A DNA stretch of 64,000 nucleotides from NCBI GenBank assembly GCA_016874055.1, contig VGVG01000005.1:1-64000 (forward strand). Reading direction: 5' to 3'. The DNA comes from Gammaproteobacteria bacterium (lineage in GTDB: Bacteria; Pseudomonadota; Gammaproteobacteria; Steroidobacterales; Steroidobacteraceae). Shown in pieces: positions 1 through 10,024 of the stretch. A program made the position numbers and the translations under genes. The notes beneath the pieces are model-generated. The model had not been told where the DNA came from, ran no database searches, and saw nothing but the letters and a program-made list of their open reading frames with translations. How positions within the stretch are numbered: position 1 is the stretch's first letter; every line of letters starts with the position of its first letter.

Positions 1-1204
1 AGGCGTAAGCCTAGTGATACGACGATGTCTTCGAATGCAGAGCGAGTTGAGATTTATTCGGGTATCCAAGGGCGTAGACGGTATTCGGTCGACGAGAAGC
101 TGCGGATCGTGCAGGAAGCCCCCCAGCCCGGGATCACGATTTCCTAGGTGGCTCGGCCGCATGGTATTTCTCCCTCCCTGTTGTTTCACTGGAGACGGCG
201 CAGGGCCGAGGGTGGGAAGGAAGCGATCCGGGTCGATGAGGAAGTCGTCGGTTCCTCGGAGGTCAAAGTCCTCGAGAAGCGCATCCGAGAGCTGGAGCGG
301 GTCTTGGGCAAGAAGACGCCGGAGAACGAGATCCTCCGCGAAGCGGTGAAGACCGTCGCCGCTACGCTCGGCGTCTCGCGCTCTCAGCTTCACTTGCGTC
401 TTCGCGAAGGGAGTCGCCCGCGAGGGCGATACCAGAAGACGGGGGATGCCGAGATCTTGGCGACTATCAGAACGCTGACGGATGAGCGGCCGACTTACGG
501 CTATCGTCGGATCTGGGCGCTGCTCAATCGACAGCGTGAGCGCGCCGGGCTTTCCAGGCTGAACCATAAACGCATTTACCGCTTGATGTCGCAGAACGGC
601 CTCTTGCTGCAGCGCTACACGGGTAAGCTGCCGGGCCGCGCCCACGATGGGCAGATCATCACCATCCGCCCAAACCTGCGCTGGACGTCTGATGGCTGCG
701 AGATCGCCTGCTGGAACGGCCAGAGCGTGCGGGTCGCCTTCGCACTCGACACCTGTGATCGCGAGGTGATGTCCTGGAACGCCACCACCGGCGGTATCTC
801 CGGCGAGATGATCCGCGATCTGATGCTCAAGAGCGTCGAGAGACGTTTTGACGATCAACAGACTCCGCACCCCATCGAGTGGCTCTCTCGGATAACGGCA
901 GCTGTTACCGCGCCCATGAGACCGTCTCCTTCGCCCAGTCGATCGGCCTCGTGCCGTGCTTCACGCCGGTGCGATCGCCGCAATCGAACGGCATGGCCGA
1001 GTCCTGCGTCAAAACGTTCAAGCGGGATTATGTTTACGTTCATGATCGCCCGGATGCACAATCGGTCTTGGCGCAACTGCCGCGGTGGTTCGAGGACTAC
1101 AACAACCATCCGCACAAAGCCCTGCGAATGAAGTCACCCCGTGAGTTCATCCGTAGCTTCCATCAACCGGCAGCCAACTGTGCGGTCTGATGGGGGCAAC
1201 TCCA
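1..1204 (+). mobile_element. IS3-family (IS2-like) insertion sequence, right part, left end outside window
   Basis: The element is recognised from its transposase remnant and from its right terminus. The sequence tgggggcaactcca at 1191-1204 ends in CA and has the TGG...TTGCCCCC-type terminal repeat (read on the minus strand) that is usual for IS2-like elements. The matching left repeat must lie upstream of base 1, so target-site duplication cannot be checked. Only 22 bp separate the element's end from the start codon of the next gene. Confidence 0.8.
25..1190 (+). pseudogene. IS3-family transposase, broken by a stop codon and a 2-base insertion
   Basis: The DDE transposase is read from ATG 25. 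An N-terminal helix-turn-helix/leucine-zipper OrfA part runs into an OrfB part (PTYGYRRIWALLN, WTSDGCE, WLSDNGS, SNGMAES) in one frame, without the usual OrfA/OrfB frameshift. Two lesions are visible. TAG at 145-147 stands where a Gln codon (CAG) is expected in the HTH. An extra CT in the CTCTCT run near 880-886 shifts the frame within the second catalytic-Asp motif. Removing those two bases makes 25-1190 exactly divisible by three and restores a 387-codon frame with all three acidic residues. The product is therefore almost certainly inactive. Confidence 0.85.
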
Positions 1205-1226
1205 GCCGGTCATTCGGAGGACGAAT

Positions 1227-1994
1227 ATGATTGAGGTCAAAAATCACGGACGCGTGCGTGAGCTGCGTCTCGCCAGACCTCCCGTCAATGCGCTCAACTG
1301 TGCGCTTGTCAAAATGCTCGATCAAAGAATTTCTGAAGTGATGACGGCGGTGGGTGACTCGGCTCAGTCGGTATCAGCTCCGCGTGCAATCGTGATCTCT
1401 GGATCACCAGGTCTTTTCTGCGCAGGACTCGACCTGCACGAGATTACCAGCGGAGAGGCGTCGGCCAAAAATTTGGTGTTCGCATTCGCTATGCTTCAGC
1501 GACGGCTGGTCGATTCAGCGGTGCCGGTGATTGCAGCGATCACGGGACATTGTCCTGCAGGCGGTGCGGTGATCGCGATCCTTTGCGATCACCGTATCAT
1601 GGCAGCAGGAGATTTTCGGATTGGCCTCAACGAGGTGCAGGTGGGGCTTTATCCCGGCGAGCTTATCTATCGCGTGTACGAAAGGCTCGTCGGCACGCGC
1701 CGAGCCGCATTGCTGCTGCCGCGCGGCATCATGCTGCGTAGTGACGAGGCGCTCGAGGCGGGACTCGTCGATGAGGTGGTGGCGTCTGAGCAAGTGGTGA
1801 CCCGAGCGATTGCGCTAGCACAAGAACTCATCGCGCTGCCGCCCAAGACTTACGTGCGCACACGTAACCTGGTGCGCGCCGATTTGCGCCGACTCTTCGA
1901 TTCGCCGCCGGAAACGCTGGAGTCGCTGATGGCCGAGGGTTGGGTGACGGATGAAACCCGCGAGCGCGCGGCGAGGTTACTTACCTCGCGTTGA
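1227..1994 (+). CDS. enoyl-CoA hydratase/isomerase family protein
   Basis: A 255-residue crotonase-fold protein. FCAGLDLHEI forms the first oxyanion-hole segment, CPAGGAVIAILCDHRI the second, and RIGLNEVQVGL carries a Glu at the position used by delta3,delta2-enoyl-CoA isomerases. The family converts unsaturated acyl-CoAs during beta-oxidation; isomerase is a better guess than hydratase because only the NEVQ-type Glu is obvious. A good GGAGG ribosome site precedes ATG 1227. The IS end lies directly upstream, so any native promoter may have been displaced. The 3' end overlaps the convergent Smr gene by 14 bp. Confidence 0.85.
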   Translation: MIEVKNHGRVRELRLARPPVNALNCALVKMLDQRISEVMTAVGDSAQSVSAPRAIVISGSPGLFCAGLDLHEITSGEASAKNLVFAFAMLQRRLVDSAVPVIAAITGHCPAGGAVIAILCDHRIMAAGDFRIGLNEVQVGLYPGELIYRVYERLVGTRRAALLLPRGIMLRSDEALEAGLVDEVVASEQVVTRAIALAQELIALPPKTYVRTRNLVRADLRRLFDSPPETLESLMAEGWVTDETRERAARLLTSR

Positions 1995-2553
1995 TGCCGG
2001 TCTGGCTCGACAGCAGAGCTCGGCTTTTCAGTAGTACGTAGATCGCGCCTGTGCCGCCATCGACAGGGCGAGCCGTGCAAAAGGCGACGACGGCATCGGT
2101 ACGTAGCAGGATCACGTTGACGGATTGTTTGATCACCGGTCCTCGTGGGCCTGAGCCCAAGCCTTTGCCGTGGATGACGCGTACGCAGCGACACGGTCGT
2201 GCGATGGCGCGGGAGAGGAAATCGCGCAGCGCGCTCTTAGCTTCGGGGACGGTGAGTCCGTGCAGGTCGAGCTCCGACTCGGCGCGGTAATAGCCACGAC
2301 GCAGCCGGCGCATCACGGCATCCTGAATCCCCGATCGGCGGTAGGCGAGTTCCTCGCCGAATTCCACTTCGAGGTCGATGGGGCTCAGTTGCAGGTTGTC
2401 CTCGAGCACCTCGGCTTCGCCGAGACGACGAAAATGTGCGCGGGGCTTGGGTTTGGGGCGATTCGGTCGCACGCGCCGCGTGGCGCGCAGCGGTCTAGTT
2501 CCCTTCACCGCCTCTCGAAACGCCAGAATGTCATCCTCTGAGGGCTTGCACAT
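1981..2553 (-). CDS. Smr-domain protein (SmrA/SmrB-like putative nuclease)
   Basis: A 190-residue protein with a basic N-terminal region followed by a C-terminal Smr domain. The hallmark motifs are visible: ELDLHGLTVPEAKSAL around residue 95 and VIHGKGLGSG around 125. In this family DLHG and HGxG form the nucleic-acid binding/cleavage surface; E. coli SmrB cuts mRNA at collided ribosomes. The short stand-alone form with no MutS2 part is the SmrA/SmrB type. It is divergent from surE with a 67 bp gap. The exact substrate cannot be told. Confidence 0.85.
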   Translation of the reverse strand: MCKPSEDDILAFREAVKGTRPLRATRRVRPNRPKPKPRAHFRRLGEAEVLEDNLQLSPIDLEVEFGEELAYRRSGIQDAVMRRLRRGYYRAESELDLHGLTVPEAKSALRDFLSRAIARPCRCVRVIHGKGLGSGPRGPVIKQSVNVILLRTDAVVAFCTARPVDGGTGAIYVLLKSRALLSSQTGINAR

Positions 2554-2620
2554 CCTGCTACCTTGGATTCTGAGGTTTCAGTATATTGTCGGACTCCACA
2601 GGTCTCCAAGATACAACTCG

Positions 2621-3376
2621 ATGAAAATCCTCGTGAGTAACGACGATGGGTATCGGGCGCCGGGCATCATTGCTTTGCGACAGGCGCTAACAAGTTTCGC
2701 CCAACTCACCGTAGTCGCGCCTGAGCGTAACCACAGTGGCGCCAGCAATGCTCTGACGCTCGAACACCCTCTGCGGGTCACCGAGTACGAGCCTAACTGT
2801 CATTTCGTGACGGGTACGCCGACCGACTGCGTGCACCTTGCGATCTCGGGGCTCTTCGATTTCGAGCACGACATGGTCGTATCGGGCATCAATAATGGCG
2901 AGAACCTCGGCGATGACGTGCTGTACTCCGGAACCGTAGCGGCAGCTATCGAGGGACGTTTTCTCGGTTTGCCGACCGTCGCGCTCTCGCTGCGTCGTCC
3001 CGAGAGGGGCGAGATGGATTATTCGGCAGCTGCCGAAGTGGCCAAGCGCATCGTGCAGCAGCTACTCTCACATCCGCTCGATCGCAACATGATCCTCAAC
3101 GTCAACGTACCGCATCGTCCATTCGGCGAGCTTCGTGGCTTCAAATCGACGCGCCTTGGTCATCGTCATCGCGCCGAGCGTTCGGTAAAGAGTATGGATC
3201 CCCGCGGTCGTGAGGTGTACTGGGTCGGTATGGCGGGCGAGGGTCAGGACGATGGTGCAGGCACCGATTTCAATGCAGTAGCGGAGGGCTATGTCTCGGT
3301 GACCCCGCTGCAGGTCGATCTCACGCGCCACGCCGCGCTCGATACCGTGCGCGACTGGCTGCAAGGTCTTGATTGA
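2621..3376 (+). CDS. surE: 5'/3'-nucleotidase SurE
   Basis: SurE dephosphorylates nucleoside monophosphates and short polyphosphates with a divalent metal. The protein is 251 residues from ATG 2621. The open frame extends further upstream, but [10 protein letters not shown] is the canonical N-terminus and supplies the Asp-Asp metal ligands at residues 8-9. Further motifs are [10 protein letters not shown] and [22 protein letters not shown]-type loops, plus GTPTDCV. The gene order surE-pcm is the standard gammaproteobacterial pair; the stop codon lies 2 bp before the likely pcm ATG. Confidence 0.95.
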   Translation: MKILVSNDDGYRAPGIIALRQALTSFAQLTVVAPERNHSGASNALTLEHPLRVTEYEPNCHFVTGTPTDCVHLAISGLFDFEHDMVVSGINNGENLGDDVLYSGTVAAAIEGRFLGLPTVALSLRRPERGEMDYSAAAEVAKRIVQQLLSHPLDRNMILNVNVPHRPFGELRGFKSTRLGHRHRAERSVKSMDPRGREVYWVGMAGEGQDDGAGTDFNAVAEGYVSVTPLQVDLTRHAALDTVRDWLQGLD

Positions 3377-3378
3377 CG

Positions 3379-4047
3379 ATGGATGCGCGGATCAATGGCA
3401 TCGGCATGACCTCCGCTCGCACGCGCGAGCGGCTGGTTCAAAGGCTGATGGAGCACGGCCTCAAAAATCCGGCCGTGCTCGAGCGCATTCGCAATGTGCC
3501 GCGACATTTGTTCGTCGATGAGGCGCTTGCGAGTCGGGCGTATGAAGATACGGCGTTGCCGATTGGTTTTGGGCAGACGATTTCACAGCCGTACATCGTG
3601 GCTCGAATGACCGAGGCCTTGCTCGAAGGCGGGCCGCGCGAAAACGTGCTTGAAGTGGGCACTGGCTGCGGTTATCAAACAGCGGTGCTATCGAGTCTAG
3701 TCACCAAACTGTACACCATCGAGCGTGTCGAGTCGCTACTTGCCAGAGCAAAGTTGCGACTCAAAGAAATCGGCATTAAGAACGTGAAGTTCCGGCATGG
3801 TGATGGTTACGAAGGCTGGAAATCCCATGCGCCGTATGACGGCATCCTCGTCGCGGCAGCCCCGATGACTGTACCTGAGGCGTTGCTCAAGCAGCTGGCC
3901 GTTGGTGGGCGCGTTATTATGCCGATGGGCGGCGAAAGAAAGCAGGAACTGCTGCGCATCACGCGGCGCGAGCAGGGCTTCGAGAAAGAAAAGCTTGGGG
4001 TGGTGTCGTTTCTGCCGCTACAAGCCGGGGTCGTCACCGCGACCTAA
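3379..4047 (+). CDS. pcm: protein-L-isoaspartate O-methyltransferase
   Basis: The enzyme methylates L-isoaspartyl residues in damaged proteins using S-adenosylmethionine, starting their repair. The protein is 222 residues from ATG 3379. A TTG at 3373 overlapping the surE stop is an alternative start. Seen in the sequence: [22 protein letters not shown] (substrate-side motif), and the SAM-binding [13 protein letters not shown] near residue 90. A short GC-rich hairpin follows the gene at about 4126-4145. Confidence 0.95.
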   Translation: MDARINGIGMTSARTRERLVQRLMEHGLKNPAVLERIRNVPRHLFVDEALASRAYEDTALPIGFGQTISQPYIVARMTEALLEGGPRENVLEVGTGCGYQTAVLSSLVTKLYTIERVESLLARAKLRLKEIGIKNVKFRHGDGYEGWKSHAPYDGILVAAAPMTVPEALLKQLAVGGRVIMPMGGERKQELLRITRREQGFEKEKLGVVSFLPLQAGVVTAT

Positions 4048-4125
4048 GTAGCGACCGGCGTTCCGTATTCTGTTGGCTCTACGACGGGGCCGCCAAAACT
4101 ACATCTCTGTTAGCTCGGCGCGTGC

Positions 4126-4145
4126 GAGCCCACAAGGATGGGCTC
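4126..4145. terminator. possible weak terminator hairpin after pcm
   Basis: A 7 bp perfect stem (gagccca/tgggctc) encloses a 6-base loop (caagga). It lies between the convergent ends of pcm and the Mth938-domain gene. There is no clear T-tract on either side, so it may act weakly or not at all. Confidence 0.3.
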
Positions 4146-4167
4146 TCGCTTCCCCCGAGGACGGGGT

Positions 4168-4557
4168 TCAGGTAAGCGCCGGGGGTGAGATCGGGAAGAG
4201 CAGCGCGACCACTCGCCTCTCATCCCCAACCAACAGGTTGTACGTCCGACACGCCGCGCCGAGTTCCATAATTTCGAGGCCGATCTGACGCTCGAGGAAC
4301 CAACGTCGTTGCACGGTAGGGAGGAAGGTTTGGCCGCCAGCCCAACCGATCACGACGACTTCAGGTTTTTCGATGAGGACAGGTTCGAGATCGCGTTCTT
4401 CGAGTTCGGCGGGGGACTGGGGTCGCAGCGCGGCCTGCAGTCCGCTGCTCGCGAGCAGGACGGCGCTTTGCCAAGCGGCACCGCCAACGCGCACGGTACC
4501 CTTCAGGTAACTTCGGATGAGCGGGACGGGGCCACTCGGTGTCACGGTCAGTCTCAT
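4168..4557 (-). CDS. Mth938-like (NDUFAF3-type) domain protein
   Basis: A 129-residue protein with the Mth938/DUF498 fold. The pattern LIEKPEVVVIGWAGGQ followed by LEIMELGAACRTYNLLVGDERRVVALL is characteristic. The mitochondrial relative NDUFAF3 helps assemble respiratory complex I; the bacterial role is not established. I took the internal Met at 4557 as start. The open frame reaches 4629, but that extension runs deep into the divergent rpfE-like gene. The two chosen starts are only 20 bp apart, so one of the two is uncertain. Confidence 0.75.
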   Translation of the reverse strand: MRLTVTPSGPVPLIRSYLKGTVRVGGAAWQSAVLLASSGLQAALRPQSPAELEERDLEPVLIEKPEVVVIGWAGGQTFLPTVQRRWFLERQIGLEIMELGAACRTYNLLVGDERRVVALLFPISPPALT

Positions 4558-4577
4558 GCTCCGATAACATACGCTAT

Positions 4578-5615
4578 GTGCGCGAACTCGTGCTCGTCCT
4601 TCCGGATCTTTTCCTGCGCGGAGCGGCACCGATCTCAGTAGTCGGTAGCTCGCTCACCTCGTTGCGTTTTGCTGCGCCGCGTCTGCTGCGCGGTGGTTGG
4701 CGAGGCACGGTCGCGCGGGGTGTGGGCCGTGACGACCTTACCCTGGTCGATGAGGCGAGTGTGATCGATGCGGCACTGTGCATGGACGAGGGCATCAAAG
4801 GCCTCGAGACCGAATCCGATACTGAGATTGCCGAGGTGTGGATCGCCACGCCTGTGCATTTGATGGCTGGGCTCAAGACGGTGCACTTTCCGACGAATGG
4901 CGTGTTGCGCCTCGCATCAGATGAGGCCGCCGAGCTTGCCACGGCGTTTTCGAGCACATTCGGTGACGACGGGCTCACGCTTCGCCCGGCCGCTGCTGCG
5001 GGCTTTGTGTTGCAAGGAATGTCGGCACCCGGTGCGCTGACGGTGGAGCCTGCGCGACTTATCGGCGACTCGCTTGAGATCCATCTGCCAAGTGGTCCCG
5101 GTAGCGCCGAGCTGCGCGCCCTCGCAAGCGAAATCGAAATGTGGCTGCACGGATTGCCGCTCAATCATCGTCGCCAAATGTGTGGTAAGCCCGTAATTAG
5201 CAGTCTGTGGTTGTGGGGTGGCGGTCGGCCGCCGCGCGATCCGGTGAGAGCGACTGCGTTTACGTCGCGATGGTCATGCGTGGTGACGGACGATGAGTGG
5301 GCCCGATCGCTCGCAAGGCTGACCGGAGTCCCGGTTACTCCTCTAACCTCATCGATCAATGAAATTCTCGAGGTTATCGATGAGAGTGATGCCGACGAGT
5401 CGGTACTGGTGATCGCACCACTCACCGGGATGGATTCAAACTGCTTTGATCGCACTTTCGTCGCGCCCGCGGCGCGTGCGCTCGAGAGTCGTCGTCTCGG
5501 TAGTTTCACCGTCGTCGCAAACGAGCGCTGGGCGACAGTAGGTCCGCGTGATCGCTATCGTGTGTGGCGTCCGTTTCGAACGGTGTTCACTGCCGTCGCT
5601 GATGGTGGCACATGA
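4578..5615 (+). CDS. RpfE-like / phosphoglycerate-mutase-related protein
   Basis: About 345 residues from GTG 4578; an in-frame GTG at 4539 is an alternative. The C-terminal half contains LHGLPLNHRRQMCGKP and ISSLWLWGGG. These are typical of the RpfE/apgM-like proteins encoded next to recJ in Xanthomonas and relatives. I see no complete metal-binding set of a phosphoglycerate mutase, so enzyme activity is doubtful. The stop codon overlaps recJ by 4 bp, so the two are co-transcribed. The name reflects context plus the WLWGGG signature; the function is unknown. Confidence 0.7.
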   Translation: MRELVLVLPDLFLRGAAPISVVGSSLTSLRFAAPRLLRGGWRGTVARGVGRDDLTLVDEASVIDAALCMDEGIKGLETESDTEIAEVWIATPVHLMAGLKTVHFPTNGVLRLASDEAAELATAFSSTFGDDGLTLRPAAAAGFVLQGMSAPGALTVEPARLIGDSLEIHLPSGPGSAELRALASEIEMWLHGLPLNHRRQMCGKPVISSLWLWGGGRPPRDPVRATAFTSRWSCVVTDDEWARSLARLTGVPVTPLTSSINEILEVIDESDADESVLVIAPLTGMDSNCFDRTFVAPAARALESRRLGSFTVVANERWATVGPRDRYRVWRPFRTVFTAVADGGT

Positions 5616-7375
5616 CGCTAAAAGTAAATCGTCGTATAGTCGATGGGGGGATCGCCCGGCAATTGAGCTCGCTCAATCCCGTGCTGGCGCGCGCTTATGC
5701 AGCACGCGGTATCGATGACGCATCGCGCCTGCGAACGAGTCTCGACCGACTGTTGCCCGTCGGAACACTCGACGGAATCGATGCGGCAGTCGATTTATTG
5801 CTGGCTCATCGTCGCAGCGGTCGAAGAATTTTGGTCATCGGAGATTTCGACGCGGACGGCGCCACGAGTTCGGCGCTCATCGTTCGTTGTCTACGCGCCT
5901 GGGGGTTCGTGGACGTCGATTTTTTAGTGCCGAATCGTTTTGACTTCGGTTACGGATTGACGCCGGAGATTGTGGCGCTCGCAGCGCAACAAAGCCCCGG
6001 GCTCATCATCACGGTCGACAACGGGATCTCGAGTATGGCGGGCGTCGCGGCGGCGCGCGAGTTCGGTATCGATGTACTCGTCACCGACCATCATCTCGCA
6101 GGCGCTGAATTGCCTGCGGCTAATGTCATCGTAAATCCTAATCTGCCGCATGCGCGATTCGGGTCGCGTGCGCTTGCCGGTGTAGGTGTGGCGTTCTACG
6201 TGATGGCCGCGCTTCATCGCGCGCTGGCGGATAACTCGTATCCATTGCCGTCAACCTGGCTCGACCTCGTTGCGCTTGGGACGGTCGCAGACATCGTTCC
6301 GCTCGATGACAATAATCGCATCCTCGTCGCGCAGGGGGTGGCGCGCATTCGTGCGGGTCGATGTACCGCGGGGCTACGCGCGCTGCTCGAAGTGGGCAAC
6401 AAAACACTCTCGAACGTTATCGCTGCCGATCTTGGTTTCGCTGCAGGACCAAGGCTCAATGCCGCCGGGCGTCTCGATGACATGAGTCTCGGTATTCGTT
6501 GTCTGCTGACCGACTCCATGACCGAGGCGCGTGCGCTGGCCGCTCGACTGGATACACTTAACAAAGAGCGACGAGCGATCGAAGCGACCATGCAGGAGCA
6601 AGCGATGGCGGCGGTCCGTCATCTCGAAGATCCGGAGGTGTTGGCGCGTCGCGGGATCGGCGGTGAGGGTAACGCGAATGGTGTGCGTTACGGACTTTGT
6701 CTTTACGACCCGAGCTGGCACCAGGGTGTGGTGGGCATCGTAGCAGGGCGTATCAAAGATCGTCTGCGACGACCGGTGATTGCCTTTGCCGATGCAGGCG
6801 ACGGTCAGCTGCGAGGCTCGGTACGTTCGGTGACGGGTATTCACGCGCGCGACGCGCTCGAAGCTATCTCGACGAGACATCCGGGCTTGCTGCCCAAGTT
6901 CGGCGGTCACGCAATGGCCGCCGGGCTCACGCTCCATAGTGCACAGCTCGATGTGTTCGCACGAGAGTTTGATGCAGAGGTCGCGCGTTGGCAGCAGGCC
7001 GGCTCGCGTGCTGATCGTATCGATACCGATGGTGAGCTCAACGCCGACGAGATCTCGCTGTCGACGGCTGAGGCGCTACGCGAGGGCGGGCCGTGGGGGC
7101 AAGCTTTTCCAGAGCCGGCGTTCGATCAGCATTTTCAGATGCGGAGCTCGCGGATCGTAGGCGAGACACACGTCAAAATGTGGGTCGAGCTCGAGGGCTC
7201 GGGTCGTCGGTTCGATGCCATCGCCTTCAATCTGCTGCAGGGACGGCCGGCGCTGCGCGGTGCGGGCGGTGCGCTTGCGCTGCCGAGGAGCGTGCATCTT
7301 GTCTACCGGCTCGGCGTGAACGAGTGGAATGGTGAGCGGCGCCTACAGTTGCTGGTTGACCATCTGCTAGAATGA
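5612..7375 (+). CDS. recJ: single-stranded-DNA-specific exonuclease RecJ
   Basis: RecJ degrades single-stranded DNA 5' to 3' in recombination and mismatch repair. The 587-residue length is normal. DHH-family motifs are present in order: VIGDFDADGATSSAL (motif I), TVDNGISS (motif II), VTDHHLAGAELP (DHH, motif III), then the DHHA1 part with KFGGHAMAAGLTL (GGH). It starts inside the end of the rpfE-like gene and ends 6 bp before the prfB start codon. Confidence 0.97.
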   Translation: MTLKVNRRIVDGGIARQLSSLNPVLARAYAARGIDDASRLRTSLDRLLPVGTLDGIDAAVDLLLAHRRSGRRILVIGDFDADGATSSALIVRCLRAWGFVDVDFLVPNRFDFGYGLTPEIVALAAQQSPGLIITVDNGISSMAGVAAAREFGIDVLVTDHHLAGAELPAANVIVNPNLPHARFGSRALAGVGVAFYVMAALHRALADNSYPLPSTWLDLVALGTVADIVPLDDNNRILVAQGVARIRAGRCTAGLRALLEVGNKTLSNVIAADLGFAAGPRLNAAGRLDDMSLGIRCLLTDSMTEARALAARLDTLNKERRAIEATMQEQAMAAVRHLEDPEVLARRGIGGEGNANGVRYGLCLYDPSWHQGVVGIVAGRIKDRLRRPVIAFADAGDGQLRGSVRSVTGIHARDALEAISTRHPGLLPKFGGHAMAAGLTLHSAQLDVFAREFDAEVARWQQAGSRADRIDTDGELNADEISLSTAEALREGGPWGQAFPEPAFDQHFQMRSSRIVGETHVKMWVELEGSGRRFDAIAFNLLQGRPALRGAGGALALPRSVHLVYRLGVNEWNGERRLQLLVDHLLE

Positions 7376-7381
7376 GGTGAA

Positions 7382-8480
7382 ATGATCGAACTCGGACTTA
7401 TCAAGCGATCCCTATCGGACCTCCAGGAGCGTGTCAGCTCCTTAAGGGGGTTTCTTTGAATACGATCTGAAAAAAGAGCGACTCGAAGAAGTCAGTCGCG
7501 AACTCGAAGATCCGGCGGTCTGGCAGAAGCCAGAGAGAGCCCAAGAGCTCGGCAAAGAGCGCTCTAAGCTCTCTGCGGAAATCGAGCAGATCGATACCGC
7601 CACCTACTCCGTGCGCGACTCCGCCGACTTACTCCTGCTCGCCGAGATCGAAGACGACGAAGCAACGGCCCGTGAGGTTGAACGCGATCTGCCTGCTGTT
7701 GAGTCTAAGGTTCGAAAACTCGAATTAAAGCGCATGTTCCGCGGTAAGATGGACTCCCATAACGCGTATCTCGACGTTCAGGCTGGCGCGGGAGGTACCG
7801 AGGCGCAGGACTGGGCCCAGATGATCATGCGCATGTACATCAAGTGGGCGGCAACCCGCGGATTCAGCGCCGAAGTTATCGACTCGAGTCCGGGTGAGGT
7901 CGCTGGTATCAAGAGCGCGACGATCGAGTTAAAGGGTGATCATGCTTACGGGTGGTTACGTACTGAGACGGGCGTACATCGGCTTGTTCGCAAGTCGCCG
8001 TTTGATTCTGGTAATCGCCGTCATACGTCGTTTGTATCGGTTTTCGTCTCACCTGAAATCGACGATGATATTAATATTGAAGTCAATCCGGCCGACCTTG
8101 AGATGGATGTCTATCGGTCTAGCGGTGCGGGTGGTCAGCATGTCAATAAAACCGAATCTGCGGTGCGTATTAGGCACTTGCCTTCCGGTATCGTTGTCGC
8201 GTGTCAAAACGAGCGAAGTCAACACAAGAATCGCGCAACAGCATTGAAGATGTTGAAGGCTAAGCTCTACGAGCTCGAAGTCAACAAGCGTAACGCGGCA
8301 GCGAAGGTGCTTGAGGAGTCTAAGTCCGACGTCAGCTGGGGTCACCAGATTCGCTCGTATGTCCTCGACCAGTCGCGCATTAAAGATTTACGAACGGATG
8401 TCGAGGTGGGTAACACCTCGGCCGTGCTCGATGGTGATCTCGATCAGTTTCTCGAGGCCTCACTGAAGGCAGGTCTGTAG
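7382..8480 (+). CDS. prfB: peptide chain release factor 2, programmed +1 frameshift
   Basis: RF2 terminates translation at UGA and UAA. ATG 7382 opens a 25-codon frame ending CTT TGA. A +1 slip at CTT skips T7457 and continues from GAA 7458 to the stop at 8480, giving 365 residues, the same length as the E. coli protein. The SPF tripeptide anticodon is at residues 205-207 and the catalytic GGQ at 250-252. The ribosome site AGGTGA lies between the recJ stop and the ATG. lysS follows after 17 bp, the usual prfB-lysS pair. Confidence 0.97.
7446..7459 (+). promoter_or_regulatory. prfB autoregulatory +1 frameshift site
   Basis: The internal Shine-Dalgarno-like AGGGGG, three spacer bases TTT, then CTT TGA: the arrangement that lets RF2 control its own synthesis. 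When RF2 is scarce the ribosome pauses at UGA and slips +1 on CUU. The base after UGA is A here; E. coli has C. Confidence 0.93.
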
Positions 8481-8497
8481 CGCGGAGAATATTAACG

Positions 8498-10018
8498 ATG
8501 AGCGACACGCAAGTCCCTGAGGATGCAGCCGCAACGCCGCCGATAGACGAGAATAAACTCATCGCGGAGCGTCGTCTGAAGCTCTCTGCGCTGCGTTCGT
8601 CCGGTGCGTCTGTCTTTCCCAACGATTTTCGGCGCGACTCGCTCGCCTCGGAGCTGCATCTCGGCTTCGGCGAGATGGGAGCTGAGGCACTCAACGCGCG
8701 GGCGATCAAAGTTCACTTAGCCGGTCGGATGATGCTGCGACGCATCATGGGCAAGGCGAGCTTTGCGAAGATTCAAGACTCTTCCGGGCAGATCCAGCTT
8801 TACCTTCAACGCGATGTACTCGGCGATCAGTACGAGGCGTTTAAGGCGTGGGATATTGGCGACATCCTCGGCGCCAAGGGTACGCTATTTCGCACTAAGA
8901 CAGGCGAGCTCTCAGTACGCGTTGAGTCTGCTCGTCTGCTGGTGAAATCCTTACGGCCGCTGCCAGATAAGTGGCACGGCCTCGCCGATACTGAAGTACG
9001 GTATCGCCAGCGCTACGTCGATCTCATCATGAACGAGGATAGTCGCAGCGTCTTCCGTAAGCGTACACAACTTGTGCGCTATTTGCGCGATATGCTTGAT
9101 ACGCTCGGCTTTATGGAAGTCGAGACGCCGATGATGCAACCAATACCGGGTGGAGCGACGGCGCGGCCATTCGTGACGCACCATAACGCACTTGACATCG
9201 ACATGTATCTGCGTGTCGCGCCGGAGCTCTATCTCAAGCGTCTCGTTGTAGGTGGTTTCGAGCGCATCTACGAAATTAATCGTAACTTCCGGAATGAGAG
9301 CTTTTCGAGTCGTCACAACCCCGAGTTCACGATGCTTGAGTTGTATCAGGCGTATGCCGACTATCACGACCTCATGGATCTCGTGGAGCGCATAATGCGC
9401 GGCGCGGCAGAGGCGGTGGTCGGTACGCTTGAGTTCAACTCGCTGGGTCGTTGCTACGATTTATCGAAACCATTCGAACGTATTTCGGTCGAAGACATGA
9501 TCCTCCGCGAAAATCCGAATCTCGAACGTTCTAAGTTACGGGATATCGCTTATCTGCGTGGGACTTGCGAAAAGCTCGGTATTCCTCTGAATCCAGGCGA
9601 CGGGGTGGGGAAGCTACAAATCGAAATCTTCGAAAAGACAGGTGAGCACACGCTGCAAGACCCGACTTTTGTTTTCGCGTACCCGGCCGAGGTGTCACCG
9701 CTCTCGCGGGCAAACGATACCGATCCTTTCCTCACGGATCGTTTCGAGTTCTTCGTTGGTGGACGCGAGCTCGCCAACGGCTTCTCCGAGCTCAACGATT
9801 CCGAAGATCAGGCTGCTCGCTTTCGGGCACAGGTGGCTCGCAAGGAATCGGGCGACGATGAGGCCATGTTCTTCGATGCGGATTACGTACGCGCGCTCGA
9901 GTACGGCATGCCGCCGGCGGCGGGACTTGGTGTCGGGATCGATCGTCTGGTGGGGTTCTTGACGGACTCGCCGTCCATCCGCGACGTGCTGCTATTTCCG
10001 CAGATGCGTCCTGAGTAA
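8498..10018 (+). CDS. lysS: lysyl-tRNA synthetase, class II
   Basis: Charges tRNA-Lys. The 506-residue length is standard for the class II enzyme. The N-terminal OB-fold anticodon domain contains [19 protein letters not shown]. Class II motif 2 is visible as [18 protein letters not shown] and motif 3 as [20 protein letters not shown] ribosome site lies upstream of ATG 8498. It ends 6 bp from the convergent ygfZ gene. Confidence 0.97.
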   Translation: MSDTQVPEDAAATPPIDENKLIAERRLKLSALRSSGASVFPNDFRRDSLASELHLGFGEMGAEALNARAIKVHLAGRMMLRRIMGKASFAKIQDSSGQIQLYLQRDVLGDQYEAFKAWDIGDILGAKGTLFRTKTGELSVRVESARLLVKSLRPLPDKWHGLADTEVRYRQRYVDLIMNEDSRSVFRKRTQLVRYLRDMLDTLGFMEVETPMMQPIPGGATARPFVTHHNALDIDMYLRVAPELYLKRLVVGGFERIYEINRNFRNESFSSRHNPEFTMLELYQAYADYHDLMDLVERIMRGAAEAVVGTLEFNSLGRCYDLSKPFERISVEDMILRENPNLERSKLRDIAYLRGTCEKLGIPLNPGDGVGKLQIEIFEKTGEHTLQDPTFVFAYPAEVSPLSRANDTDPFLTDRFEFFVGGRELANGFSELNDSEDQAARFRAQVARKESGDDEAMFFDADYVRALEYGMPPAAGLGVGIDRLVGFLTDSPSIRDVLLFPQMRPE

Positions 10019-10024
10019 AGCGCC

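Noticed and set aside
2378-2620. N-terminal extension of SurE
   Set aside because: The frame is open, but [10 protein letters not shown] at 2621 is the canonical start, and the extension overlaps the divergent Smr gene.
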